DNA from: Ottelia alismoides
Taxonomy: Eukaryota; Streptophyta; Magnoliopsida; Alismatales; Hydrocharitaceae
DNA: 64,000 nucleotides
Direction of reading: 5' to 3'
Assembly: GCA_037367405.1 (NCBI GenBank)
Contig: JAZKJV010003124.1
Location: 1 to 64,000, forward strand
Numbering within the stretch: position 1 is the first letter of the stretch; each line of letters opens with the position of its first letter. The position numbers and the translations under genes were made by a program. Positions 9,540-18,731 of this stretch are shown here, piece after piece. The notes beneath the pieces are model-generated. The model was given only the letters and a program-made list of their open reading frames with translations, was not told the origin of the DNA and made no database searches.

Positions 9540-11116
9540 TTATTTTATGCTTTTATTGATACTTATCTATTAGATAAGCAATTACCTTTTACTAAAGGTG
9601 GTATCCCCAGGGGTACTTATGGGGACTGATGATCGTGAATTTCACCTCTTTAAAATCGATGAGTTGTAGTATACGAGATAAAAAATGATTCGTCAAAAAT
9701 CACAAATCTTGAATATTTTGGAGAATTTTTACTTTGTAAGTTTACCAAAGTCGAACACATGGAATGGTATTTTTTAGGCTTATGGTTTTAAATTAATATA
9801 ATAACAAGTTAATCGCAATCTTAATAGTTGTGTCAGAAAATAAAGCAAAGAGAATATAACTAAAATAAATTAAAGGGCAATCGAGCAATGATATGTGATT
9901 ATAATTAATCCTCAAATAATGATATAGACAATCAATCCTCAAAAGATATTCACGGCTCAAAAGAATATATTCTACAGATAATTATCAAGAAATGCACTCA
10001 GTTTGATTCTATATCTTGCAGAATACATGATCAAACATTAATGATTTAGCAGGCTCAAAGACCACTGAAATACTTTTGCTTAAAATCTATGTAAATTATT
10101 CCTCCAAGAAATTCTTAATTAATCCAAGAATTCAATTTGTTTATAGTAGAATTAACCCCTCCATATTAAGTCCTCAAAGATTATCAACAAAGAGTTAATC
10201 AAATGTGAATCTTTTCAATCGGATCCATGTAAAGTCTTTCAATGTAAAATAACACAAAATCTCACAAATCATCCTGCATAGATCAAATTGAACCTCAATT
10301 AATATTCATCAATAAACATCCTCTAATCATTCCACAAACTATAAAAAAGTGATAGAGCGCTCAACTAACATCCTCTAATCATTCCAACAAATCAGCCTGC
10401 ATAGTCCTCCTCCGTCTCCCACCTGCTCAGCTTCCCTCGTCCTCTGCCTCACTCCCCCTCCAATCCCTTCGAGCTCTAGGCATGAACTAGAAGGGGAATG
10501 GATAGAGGGATCGAAGATGACAATGATGGTGATTTGAAAGCAAAAGAAAAGAGCTCTAGGCATGAACTAGAACAGGAATTGAGCAACTAATCAGATTTAA
10601 TCGAACTTTACACGTGTTCATGTGTATTTACACAGTATGCTATCATAATGAAATAAAACAAGCAATTGAACTCAAATCAAATACTCCAAAAAATTTTGAT
10701 TAACTAATCGACCAACATGCCTTTGATGTGATCTCCACCGACTCGATTAGTCAACCTAGTCATTCGATTTTTACAACTACAATAGGTGTAATACGAGGGC
10801 ACAAGTACAAAAAGGCAATGATGCTTTTGGAAAGCTCCAAAGGTTACGACTATAAAAATTCCCGAAAAAAAGGAAGAAAAAGAAAGGGTAGATGCCAACT
10901 AAGGCCACCTTAACGTGTGCAGGAATACAAGCGCGGTTGGGGTGAGGAAACGTGCGATCGATCGATCGGGACTGCCCGACCGCCACCATGTTGGGTTGGG
11001 AGTGAGCTGTTTCCGGTCCAACCATCAGTAGGATCACATCGCGTCGCACGGGACCGACACCACCTGCCCCATTTGGCGTGCGAGACACCTCTTTTGCATT
11101 GCTGTATCCAATACTA
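9540..11116. other. AT-rich intergenic, short direct repeats only
   Basis: No coding region recognised. A 22-bp direct repeat (starting GAGCTCTAGGCATG) occurs at about 10469-10490 and 10551-10572, 82 bp apart. An 18-bp repeat (ACATCCTCTAATCATTCC) occurs near 10318 and 10369. Frames in this stretch are short and unrelated to known proteins. Confidence 0.4.
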
Positions 11117-11787
11117 CATTCTTTAATCATCACCCGAATGGGATACCGAATCGGAAACTTTGTTGAAATGATCGGATTGGATCGAACCATGTAATCAAAT
11201 TGGTTCAACCGGATAATGATATCATCATTATTTAAAATCGGATTAAATCGGATCGGTGAAAAAAAGTGGTTAAACTGGCTAACCAAATCGAAATGAAATA
11301 ATATATATATATATATAATATACACTTAATATACTTGAAATATATATAAAATACATAGATAATGTATATATTTTACACTATACATAAAATATTTTTCTTA
11401 TACACAATCAAATATCATACATATCATATATATACATATTATTTGCATTAGATGCTCTGTAACATGATAATAGTTTAATTATATTTAAAACCCAATACAT
11501 GTAAAAAGTTGAGCTAGTGTAATTGGTTAGAAGTGTGAAATAGGTAACTAACGATTGTGAGTTCAATTCCCACTATCAATAAAAATTTTAAATAATATAA
11601 AAATTAAATGTGGTTCAACTTCGGTTGAACTGGTTAAACCGGGTCAAAAAATAAGCTGAATCGGACGGGTTAATTAAATTTCGAATAATCGAACCGAACC
11701 GGCATAAACCAGTTAACCGACCGGTCTAGGCTCGATTCACCGATCTACCGGTCGAACCGGCCAATCCGATCCGATTTAAAAAACACT
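11117..11787 (+). mobile_element. hAT-like non-autonomous element, copy 1 (old)
   Basis: It aligns over its length with the reverse complement of the better-preserved element at 22708-23760: AACCGG-rich ends, an AT-rich centre, and a central tRNA-like module. Ends start CATTCTTTAAT and finish TTTAAAAAACAC. No target duplication is evident. No transposase frame is present, so it would depend on an autonomous relative. Confidence 0.6.
11515..11572 (+). other. tRNA-like module with box A and box B
   Basis: TAGTGTAATTGG (11515-11526) fits an internal RNA polymerase III box A. AGTTCAATTCCC (11560-11571) fits box B, about 35 bases downstream. The same arrangement recurs at 22921-22977 (minus strand) and about 15838-15898. 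It is not a functional tRNA: no complete cloverleaf or anticodon arm can be drawn with confidence. Confidence 0.45.
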
Positions 11788-11816
11788 CGTTCTGTTTCCC
11801 TTGGATTTCACATGCC

Positions 11817-11935
11817 ATTTTTAAATAATATAAAAAATAAGTGTGGTTCAATTTCGGTTGAACCTGGTTAAACCAGGTCAAAAAATAAGTTGAATCGGAC
11901 GGATTAATTAAAATTTGAATATAAACCGGTCGCAG
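11817..11935 (+). repeat. Second partial copy of the hAT-like 3' part
   Basis: Repeats the sequence at about 11583-11700 (TTTTAAATAATATAAAAA, then GTGGTTCAA, TTCGGTTGAAC and GGTTAAACC) about 235 bp further on. It suggests an internal duplication or a second insertion of the same family. Confidence 0.5.
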
Positions 11936-12246
11936 GGGCTCCAACCGGCAGGTGAGGGCTTCGCATGGGTGGCTGCGGGTCATAGGGGAGGAGGGGATTC
12001 AACCGGCATGGAGGGGGGGCTTCAACCGGCAGGGGAAATTGATTGGGGAGGAGATGGCACCTATAGTAAATTTGATAACGAAAATTGGTATTATGTAAAA
12101 GAGGATAACATAATTCAGTTAGTTTTAACGGCTACATGGATAATGGTTAATCACAGGCTCTATAGGGTAAAGGTTAACAAGTTTACGAGTGTGAGGGAGG
12201 AATTATGATGTTTCAAAGGTCGTAGAGATAGTTGACAAAGATTATA
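11936..12246. other. Intergenic, no recognisable gene
   Basis: One 97-codon frame (11915-12208) overlaps this segment. It resembles no family I know, starts inside the repeat and is probably chance. Simple GGGGCTCCAACCGGCAGG-type repeats occur three times at 11935-12032. Confidence 0.3.
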
Positions 12247-12434
12247 GGGTCTGCTGGGTAAAAATCCCTTTATTCTATAAAAAATAATATATTATAATTA
12301 TACCATAATATCATATTTTTCCAAACTTCAATACGATAATACCACAACAAACTCAGCCTTTATCTCTCTATCCCACAAAAATGGATTACCCTCTACTAAT
12401 TTAATTCACCCTAACCTGCGTACCAAACACACCC
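12247..12434 (-). mobile_element. Tourist-like MITE 0, opposite orientation
   Basis: The right end reads ACCAAACACACCC followed by TTA, the reverse complement of the GGGTGTGTTTGG end of the neighbouring MITEs. The interior, read on the minus strand, shares the GGTATAATTATAATATATTA-type core with them. It is shorter than the others (about 190 bp), so it is an internally deleted or diverged relative. Confidence 0.6.
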
Positions 12435-12437
12435 TTA

Positions 12438-12825
12438 GGGTGTGTTTGGATAGTGGGTTTAGGTGGGTTAAATTGGTTGCAGGTAACCCATTTTTGGGTT
12501 TTGGTGTTTGGATAGAGGGTTAAATTGGGGGTAGGTTAGAAGTGGGTTTATTATTATATGATTGTATTGGAGTTTGAAAAAGTGAGTAGTTATTGTGATG
12601 TGATTGTATTGGAGTTTGAAAAAGTGGGTAGAAGTGGAGTAGTTTATATTTTTTATATGAGATGATGGTATAATATATTATTTTTTGATATTATTGATGA
12701 TGTAAAATTTATTTATTTAATTTTTTAAAAAAGGAATAAAGTAGGGCCCACGAGGAGGGAGAAAATATGGGGTAGGGGAGTTAAACCACCCCGGGGGTGG
12801 TTTAACCTTGTATTCGAACAGCCCC
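12438..12825 (+). mobile_element. Tourist-like MITE 1 (388 bp)
   Basis: Terminal inverted repeats GGGTGTGTTTGGATA and TATTCGAACAGCCCC, flanked by TTA on each side (12435-12437, 12826-12828). TTA target sites and GGG-x-x-TGTTTGG ends are characteristic of Tourist/PIF-Harbinger MITEs. An internal 40-bp segment (GATTGTATTGGAGTTTGAAA) is duplicated. Non-coding. Confidence 0.8.
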
Positions 12826-12828
12826 TTA

Positions 12829-13216
12829 GGGTGTGTTTGGATAGAGGGTTTAGGTGGGTTAACCTGGTAGCAGGTAACCCATATGTTGGTTTTGGTGTTT
12901 AGATAGAGGGTTAAACTGGGGGTGGGTTAGAAGTGGGTTTATTATGATATGATTGTATTGGAGTTTGAAAAAGTGAGTAGTTATTGTGATGTGATTGTAT
13001 TGGAGTTTGAAAAAGTGAGTAGAAAAGGAGTAATTTATAATTTTTATATGATATGATGGTATAGTATATTATTTTTTGATGGAATTGATGATGGAGAATT
13101 GATTTATTTAATTTTTTTAAAAAGATAAAAAGTGGGACCCACGTGGAGGGAGAAAATATGGGGTAGGGGAGTTAAACCACCCTTGGGGTGGTTTAACCTT
13201 ATACCCGAACGGGGTC
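12829..13216 (+). mobile_element. Tourist-like MITE 2 (388 bp)
   Basis: Same length and family as MITE 1, sharing the TTA at 12826-12828 and followed by TTA 13217-13219. Ends GGGTGTGTTTGGATA and TACCCGAACGGGGTC. It has the same internal duplication, so the two copies diverged after a common master element. Confidence 0.8.
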
Positions 13217-13219
13217 TTA

Positions 13220-13565
13220 GGGTGCGTTTGGTTGTTGGGTTATCCGGGGGTGGATAATCCGTTTTTATGTTAGTGTGTTTGGTTGGTGGGTTAAGGGTTG
13301 GGAAGGTTTGTGTGATGTGATTGTATTGAAATTTGAAAAAGTATGTAGTTATTTATGATATGATTGTATTGGAATTTGAAAAAGTGGGTAGTTGTTGTGA
13401 TATGATTGTCAAGTTTGGAATAATGAGTAGAAGTTGGGTATTATATGATTTTTAGATGATATGATGGTATAATATATAATTTTTTGATGAGAAAGTAGTG
13501 GGCCCCACTAAAGGGTTAAAAGTATGGATTTTGGGGTTACCCACCCAAAGCGAGGGTAACCCCAC
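13220..13565 (+). mobile_element. Tourist-like MITE 3, diverged
   Basis: Starts GGGTGCGTTTGGTTG directly after TTA 13217-13219 and carries the same repeated GATTGTATTGGAATTTG core, here three times. The right end is degenerate (GGTAACCCCAC, then TTA at 13566-13568). It belongs to a related subfamily. Confidence 0.65.
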
Positions 13566-13679
13566 TTAAGAAATGAGACAATTAATTGGAAATTGACGCA
13601 TAATTAGGTTCAATTTTTTTAGTTTATCCCATTATTTATGAATGCCTAATCGATTAGGGTAAAAAGGCAATTATCCGAT

Positions 13680-15185
13680 TGAGCCTGCCTCTCATTGTGT
13701 TGCAAATTTTTAATCCTCAAGTTTCGGTAAAAAGGGAATAGTTATGTTGACTCCTCATCCACAAAGTTGTCAATGCTTTACAGAGATAGAGAGTGTTTTA
13801 TAGGACAATATTTAAGTATTTCTTTCAGGTACGTCAACTCTCATGTCTTGTCCCTTCTTTAATTAAGGATGATGCACAAAGACGTTATCCATTCCTATCA
13901 AAACTGCTCTTGCCGGATAGTGATGGGGACATTATTTATTTTGTTAATGTGATTTGGTCTTATCGATGGGATTTTTTTTTGTGATTGTGTCCCTTTTAAT
14001 CAGGCTATCTAATGTATGCTTCTCTTTTTTTGCAATATTAGGTGTGCATATGCCTTCTTGGGCAATTATAGCCGTGTCCCTCGGATTAGTTTTAGTGTAA
14101 GTGAGATAAATGGTTTATACAAACTAAAATCCGATTTAGTAAATTTTTCCTTGCAATTGTTCCCTACCATTTTCAAATAATCACATTTTATACCCTTTTT
14201 TTAGTTCCAATTACACGTGTACCTCTGATACACGTCTACTTGAGAAGAGAATGGAGGGAATCAAACCTGAGGGGCACGACAATTAATTTCCCAAAAAGGT
14301 AGGGGTGCATGTGATATTGCAAAAAAGGTAGGGCTATAACTGATATTACAGCATCTAAGTGAGAACAACTTTAAAAAAACCCTAAATTGTTACAAGAAAA
14401 TTATAGAAAAAGAGCTCAACTATTAGTCGATTACCAATTAGGGACATCAACTCAAATATAACAAACAGAGACCAGATCTTATTTTTTTGGTTTGAACTTA
14501 CATGTCTTTGTAAGCTTCTACAATCCTTTTATGTTGATATACATAGCGTTGAAAGTTAGGCCTTCTCTATGTATATTTAAGGAAGGATTTTTTTCAATTG
14601 TGCCCCTCTTAGATTATATAATATCAATTATGCCCCTACTTTTTACAATATCAATCGTGCCCCTACCTTCTTGGAGAATTAAAAATTGAGCTCTTCGTGT
14701 CAGTTTCCATCCATTCCATTTTCAAAATGGACATTCTTTTAAGGGTACAAGTGTAATTGTACAGATAAAGAAAGACACAGGTGTAACTTTTTCAATATTG
14801 TAGGGGTACAACGGTAAAAAATTTTACTAAATTAGGTTTCGATTTATATAGACCATGGTTTACTTTATCTCACTAACAGTAAAACTTACGGTGAAAAAGG
14901 TAGGGGCACAACTAATATTGTAAAAAATGAGAGATCGCATACTTGATATTGCAAGCCTAATCGAATTTTGATTAATTTCACGTCCGATTTGCCTTGCCTT
15001 CATTATTTTGCAAATTTTTAGTCCTCAGATTCCGATAAAAAAGGGAATAGTTATGTTGACTCTTTAAGATAAAGTAGTCGACACTAAATAAGAAATGAGT
15101 ATTTATAGGAAAATATTGATATATTGATGTATTTATTTATTTATTTATATTTAAGGTACGTCAACTCCCCCGTCCTATTCAGTTA
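13680..15185. repeat. Diverged direct duplication flanking GTGCCCCTA-type inverted repeats
   Basis: About 170-200 bp near 13685-13855 (TTTGCAAATTTTTAATCCTC-like start, ending GGTACGTCAACTC) recurs near 14995-15175. Between them, short sequences of the type TGCCCCTACTTTTTACAATA and their reverse complements alternate (14160-14350, 14575-14960), forming several potential fold-backs. No coding region is seen; frames at 13793-13984 and 14492-14689 are chance. Confidence 0.45.
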
Positions 15186-15254
15186 TGGCGTAATGCATAT
15201 TTGCTTATTTTTCTTCCTTTTCCTAAGAAGGCATCCATTGTGATTGCGAAAAAG

Positions 15255-15508
15255 GTTTTTTACAATTATACCCCTCTTAACTGTTGCAATATCAATTTGT
15301 CAATCCCTTTTTTACAATATTAGCAGTGCCCTTTCCTACAAAATTCAGAGTTCTGCCCTTCCATTAAAGTAAAGTAGGGGCACAACGACTATTACAAAAG
15401 GACAGAACCGAGAATTTTGTAAGAATATAAGGGCACAATGTACTACAAAAAAGAGAGGCATAAGTGATATTGTAAAATCTTAAAGGGGCATAACTGTAGA
15501 AATCCTCA
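15255..15508. repeat. Foldback repeat, about 250 bp
   Basis: The left arm contains TTACAATTATACCCCTCTTA and GTTGCAATATCA. The right arm contains TGATATTGTAAAATCTTAA and GGGGCATAACTGTAGAA, so the arms are inverted copies. The same kind of sequence recurs at 63350-63560. It is probably a MITE of undetermined superfamily. Confidence 0.5.
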
Positions 15509-15589
15509 TGAAAATCCTATCAATTGTTATCTTTGATATCCTCAAACACAAGTCATTGATATTGCATTACATATCAATAATCTTTTTCC

Positions 15590-16150
15590 AATGATTTGGA
15601 GACCGAACCGAAGCATGAATCAGAAATCTTATTGAAATGTAGGATCAGACTGAACCATGCAATCAAACTGGTTCAATCGAATGATGACATTAACATTCTT
15701 AAAAAAATGGATTGAATTGACTAATCAAATTAAAATGAATCAAAATATGTATAAAATAAACACTCGAATATACATGAAATAAATATAAAATACACAATCA
15801 ATGCATATACATATCTTAAGTCATCTATACAAGAGGTTATATTGTAATCGGGTAGGAGTTAGAGATTGTTAACCACACGTAATGGGTGTTCAACTCCTAC
15901 CAATACTATTTTTGAATAAATTCATAATTGAATTTCGGATCAATTATAGTTGAACCCGGTTAAACTGCAATTGAAATAATCATTTAAACTGCTGGTTTCA
16001 CCAAAAATGACAGCACCAAAATGTTAATCGGACCGATCCAAATCGATTTACCGATCAAATAAATTCATAATTGAATTTCACATCAATTTCGACTAAAATC
16101 GATTAAACTAGATTTGAAATAATCATTTAACATATTGGTTTCACCAAGAT
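15590..16150 (+). mobile_element. hAT-like non-autonomous element, copy 2 (very old)
   Basis: Degenerate relative of 11117-11787: ACCGAACCG-like start, GGTTCAATCGAATGATGACAT segment, AT-rich centre, tRNA-like module (15838-15898) and a 3' part that is partly duplicated (15915-15990 and 16060-16140). No target duplication is visible. Confidence 0.5.
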
Positions 16151-16184
16151 GGAAACATTCAACTCAAACTTGGTTTGAAACTAT

Positions 16185-16900
16185 ATAGTACCCCACTAGC
16201 CCGATAACTATTGTTATATGCAAAATCAATAAGTGGAAGATTCACATCCCAACTTCGAGTGTAATCTAATTAATATACCATAATCAGGTCCTCAAGAATC
16301 TGAATAGTTCTTTTAGATTGACAATCTGTCTGAGAATGGAAAGCAGTACTGATCTTCAGCTTTATACCAAAAGCCTCTTGAAGTTTTTTTTCAAAATCTT
16401 CCTATGAATCTTGGATCTCAATCAGAAATGATAGAGATCGGTATACCATGGAGGTTCACAATATTATTCATGTATAAATTTGCTAAGCTACAACTGATTC
16501 CTTCTTCATCGGTAAGAAATGGGCAGACTTCGTCAACTTGTCCACGATCACCCGAATAGCATCATAATTAGTTTCATCAATCTTTAGAAGATCCATTACA
16601 AAGTCCATGGTGATATGTTCCTATTTCCATTCAGAATCTCCAATTATTCCAATAGTCCAGCTGGTCATTGATGCTCGACCTTAGTTTGTTGACACGCCAA
16701 ACAATGAGAAATGAACTCTACAATCTCTTTCATATTTTTCCACCAAAAATTCCATTGGAAATCCTTGTACATCTTTGTACTTATTGGATGTACAGTAAAT
16801 TTAGAATGATGAGCTTCATCCATAATCTCTTGCTTCAACTCTGCTTGCGAAGGATCCCATAAACAATTCCTGAATCTAATGTACCCTCTGCAGCAATAAA
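16185..16900 (-). pseudogene. Integrase region of the chromovirus remnant
   Basis: Broken minus-strand reading: EIMDEAHHSKFTVHP and a zinc-finger half ending FISHCLACQQTKVEHQ (about 16860-16640), text equivalent to VIVDKLTKSAHF (about 16520), and PLIDFAYNNSYRASG at the far end (about 16190-16240). These are hallmarks of the HHCC domain and core of Tekay/Del integrase. Multiple stops are present. Confidence 0.65.
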
Positions 16901-16976
16901 GAATTCTGAATCTCTCCCTTGACTTGTATAAGCTAGAACATGATACTCAGGTTCTTTTGAGCTCTCAATACTTTCT

Positions 16977-17605
16977 CTACACTTTGAGAATGTATCTGGA
17001 TGCTAGATAAGATAATCTTGTCTCCTTTATTGATAGGATTCCAAGTGACAAAATTGTCAACCTACTTCCACTTTTAATCATTAAACTAGCATACACAGCA
17101 TAATATTTTCGGCTCAAAGCATCTACCACAGCATTTACTTTATATAGATGATAAGCAATTGAGAAGTCATAGTCTTTAATAAATTCCATCCATCCTCGTT
17201 GGCGCATATTCAAGTCGTTTTGAGAATAGATATATTTGAGGCTTTTATGATCTGAGAAAACCTCAAATTTCTCACCATAAAGGTAGTGATACTATATTTT
17301 CAATACAAACACCACAATCTAGATCATTTATAGGATAATTCCTTTCAATAAATCTTTAACTGCCTCAAAGCATAATATTTAACTTTCTCATTCTGCATTA
17401 GGATACATTCCAAATCATTCAAACATTCATCAATAAAGATGATGAAACCTTCACTACTTGCAGGTAATGTTAAGATAGAAGTGGTGGTCACTTTCCTCTT
17501 TAATTCTTGAAATCTATGCTCACACACATATGAACATGGGAAAAAACCATGAATAAATCTACAATAATATCCCTGTAAACCAAGGAAGATCCTAATTTCA
17601 TCCAT
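16977..17605 (-). pseudogene. RNase H region of the chromovirus remnant
   Basis: Two frames: 17605-17345 (DEIRIFLGLQGYYCRFIHGF, the RT connection, then tether text) and 17213-16977 ([36 protein letters not shown]). The last motif corresponds to the H-P-G-K-A-N-V-V-A-D-A-L-S-R-K end of the gypsy RNase H region. Frames are interrupted by stops and an indel. Confidence 0.7.
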
Positions 17606-17771
17606 AATCTTTGATTGTTTCCATTATGAGACTGCCTCCACTTTGGATGGATCAACAAAAATACCATCTTTGGAAATAATGTGCCAAGTAACATGACCTT
17701 CTTCAATCAGAATTCACATTTAGAGAATTTAGTATAAAGTTGATTATGCCTCAATGTCTCCAGTACAATTC

Positions 17772-18251
17772 TCAAGTGCTCCTCACATACACTCTGAGAA
17801 TAAACAAGAATATCATCAATAAAAACAATAATAAAGTATCTAAGAATGGTTGAAAGACTCGATTCATGATATCCATAAAGGCGGCGGGAGAATTAGTCAA
17901 TCCGAACAGCATCACACAAAAATCATAATGCCCATAACATGTTTGAAAAGCATTCTTTAAGATATTCTCCTCTCTAATGCTCACTTGGTAACCAGATCGC
18001 GATTCAATCTTCGAGAAGACTTTTGTTGATTGGAGCTTGTAAAATAAATCATCTATCTGTGGTAACGGATATTTATTCTTCATAGTCCCTTGATTTAGCA
18101 TCCGATAATCAATGCATAAAAGAAGTGATTCATCCTTCTTTCTAACAAATAAAGCTGGTGCACCGCAAGGTGGTGCACTAAGTCTAATAAATCCTAAAGC
18201 AAGAAACTCTTTATGTTGCTTCTTTAATTCAAGCAACTTGATAGGAACCAT
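17772..18251 (-). pseudogene. Reverse transcriptase fragment of the chromovirus remnant
   Basis: A 159-codon frame covering the RT fingers and part of the palm: [80 protein letters not shown]. Normal enzymes read DLRSGYHQ where this copy has IESRSGYQV, so a metal-binding Asp is lost. The Y-x-DD box region falls at the degraded end near 17800. Non-functional. Confidence 0.8.
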
Positions 18252-18440
18252 GCGATATGGTGCCTTAGATCAATTGTGAAATCAATCTCCCTCTGAGGAG
18301 GGGATCGAGGCAATTCTTCCACATATACATCAGGAAATTCCAAATGACATTTATATCATATAACAATATGGTTGATGGCTCAACCTTTATAATACTGGTA
18401 AGATATGCTTCTCGTCCTTTCAAGATCATGCGATGTGCCT

Positions 18441-18713
18441 TCATGGCGGAAATAATGCACCAATCAGAGTTGAAGCCATGCCCTTTATAATAATACATGG
18501 AATCTGATGGCTTACAAATATTGCCATCTTCTTACAACAATCAATAGTATAACGGTAGTGGGATAGCCAATACATCACATGGATGATATCAAACTCAGTC
18601 TTCTTCATGACAATGAGATCACCAGTCATCTCATGACCTTCAAATATTAATGAAGCATCTTGTATGTACTCTAGTGCTTTTACACTCCCCCCAGTAGGCA
18701 TGGTAACAATCAA
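18441..18713 (-). pseudogene. Protease-region fragment of the chromovirus remnant
   Basis: A 90-codon frame reading ASLIFEGHEMTGDLIVMKK, then DIIHVMYWLSHYRYTIDC. It matches the segment that follows the retropepsin active site in Tekay/Del polyproteins (normally D-V-I-L-G-M-D-W-L). The catalytic Asp motif itself lies upstream and is not seen. Confidence 0.6.
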
Positions 18714-18731
18714 ATAAATATCTAAAAGTTT

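Larger units (their letters stand above)
16185..18716 (-). mobile_element. Chromovirus-type Ty3/gypsy remnant, antisense
   Basis: Minus-strand remnant with the domain order protease, reverse transcriptase, RNase H, integrase, from 18713 down to about 16185. Many stops and frameshifts break it. Sequence style (FEG in the protease region, [12 protein letters not shown] in RT, EIMDEAHHSKF in integrase) fits the Tekay/Del group of plant chromoviruses. No LTR or gag is visible. At the upstream side it abuts the LTR of element 3 at 18732, so element 3 probably inserted here. Confidence 0.75.

Noticed and set aside
11515..11572. A functional tRNA gene
   Set aside because: Box A- and B-like motifs are present, but no complete acceptor stem, anticodon arm or terminator can be drawn, and it recurs inside a transposon family.
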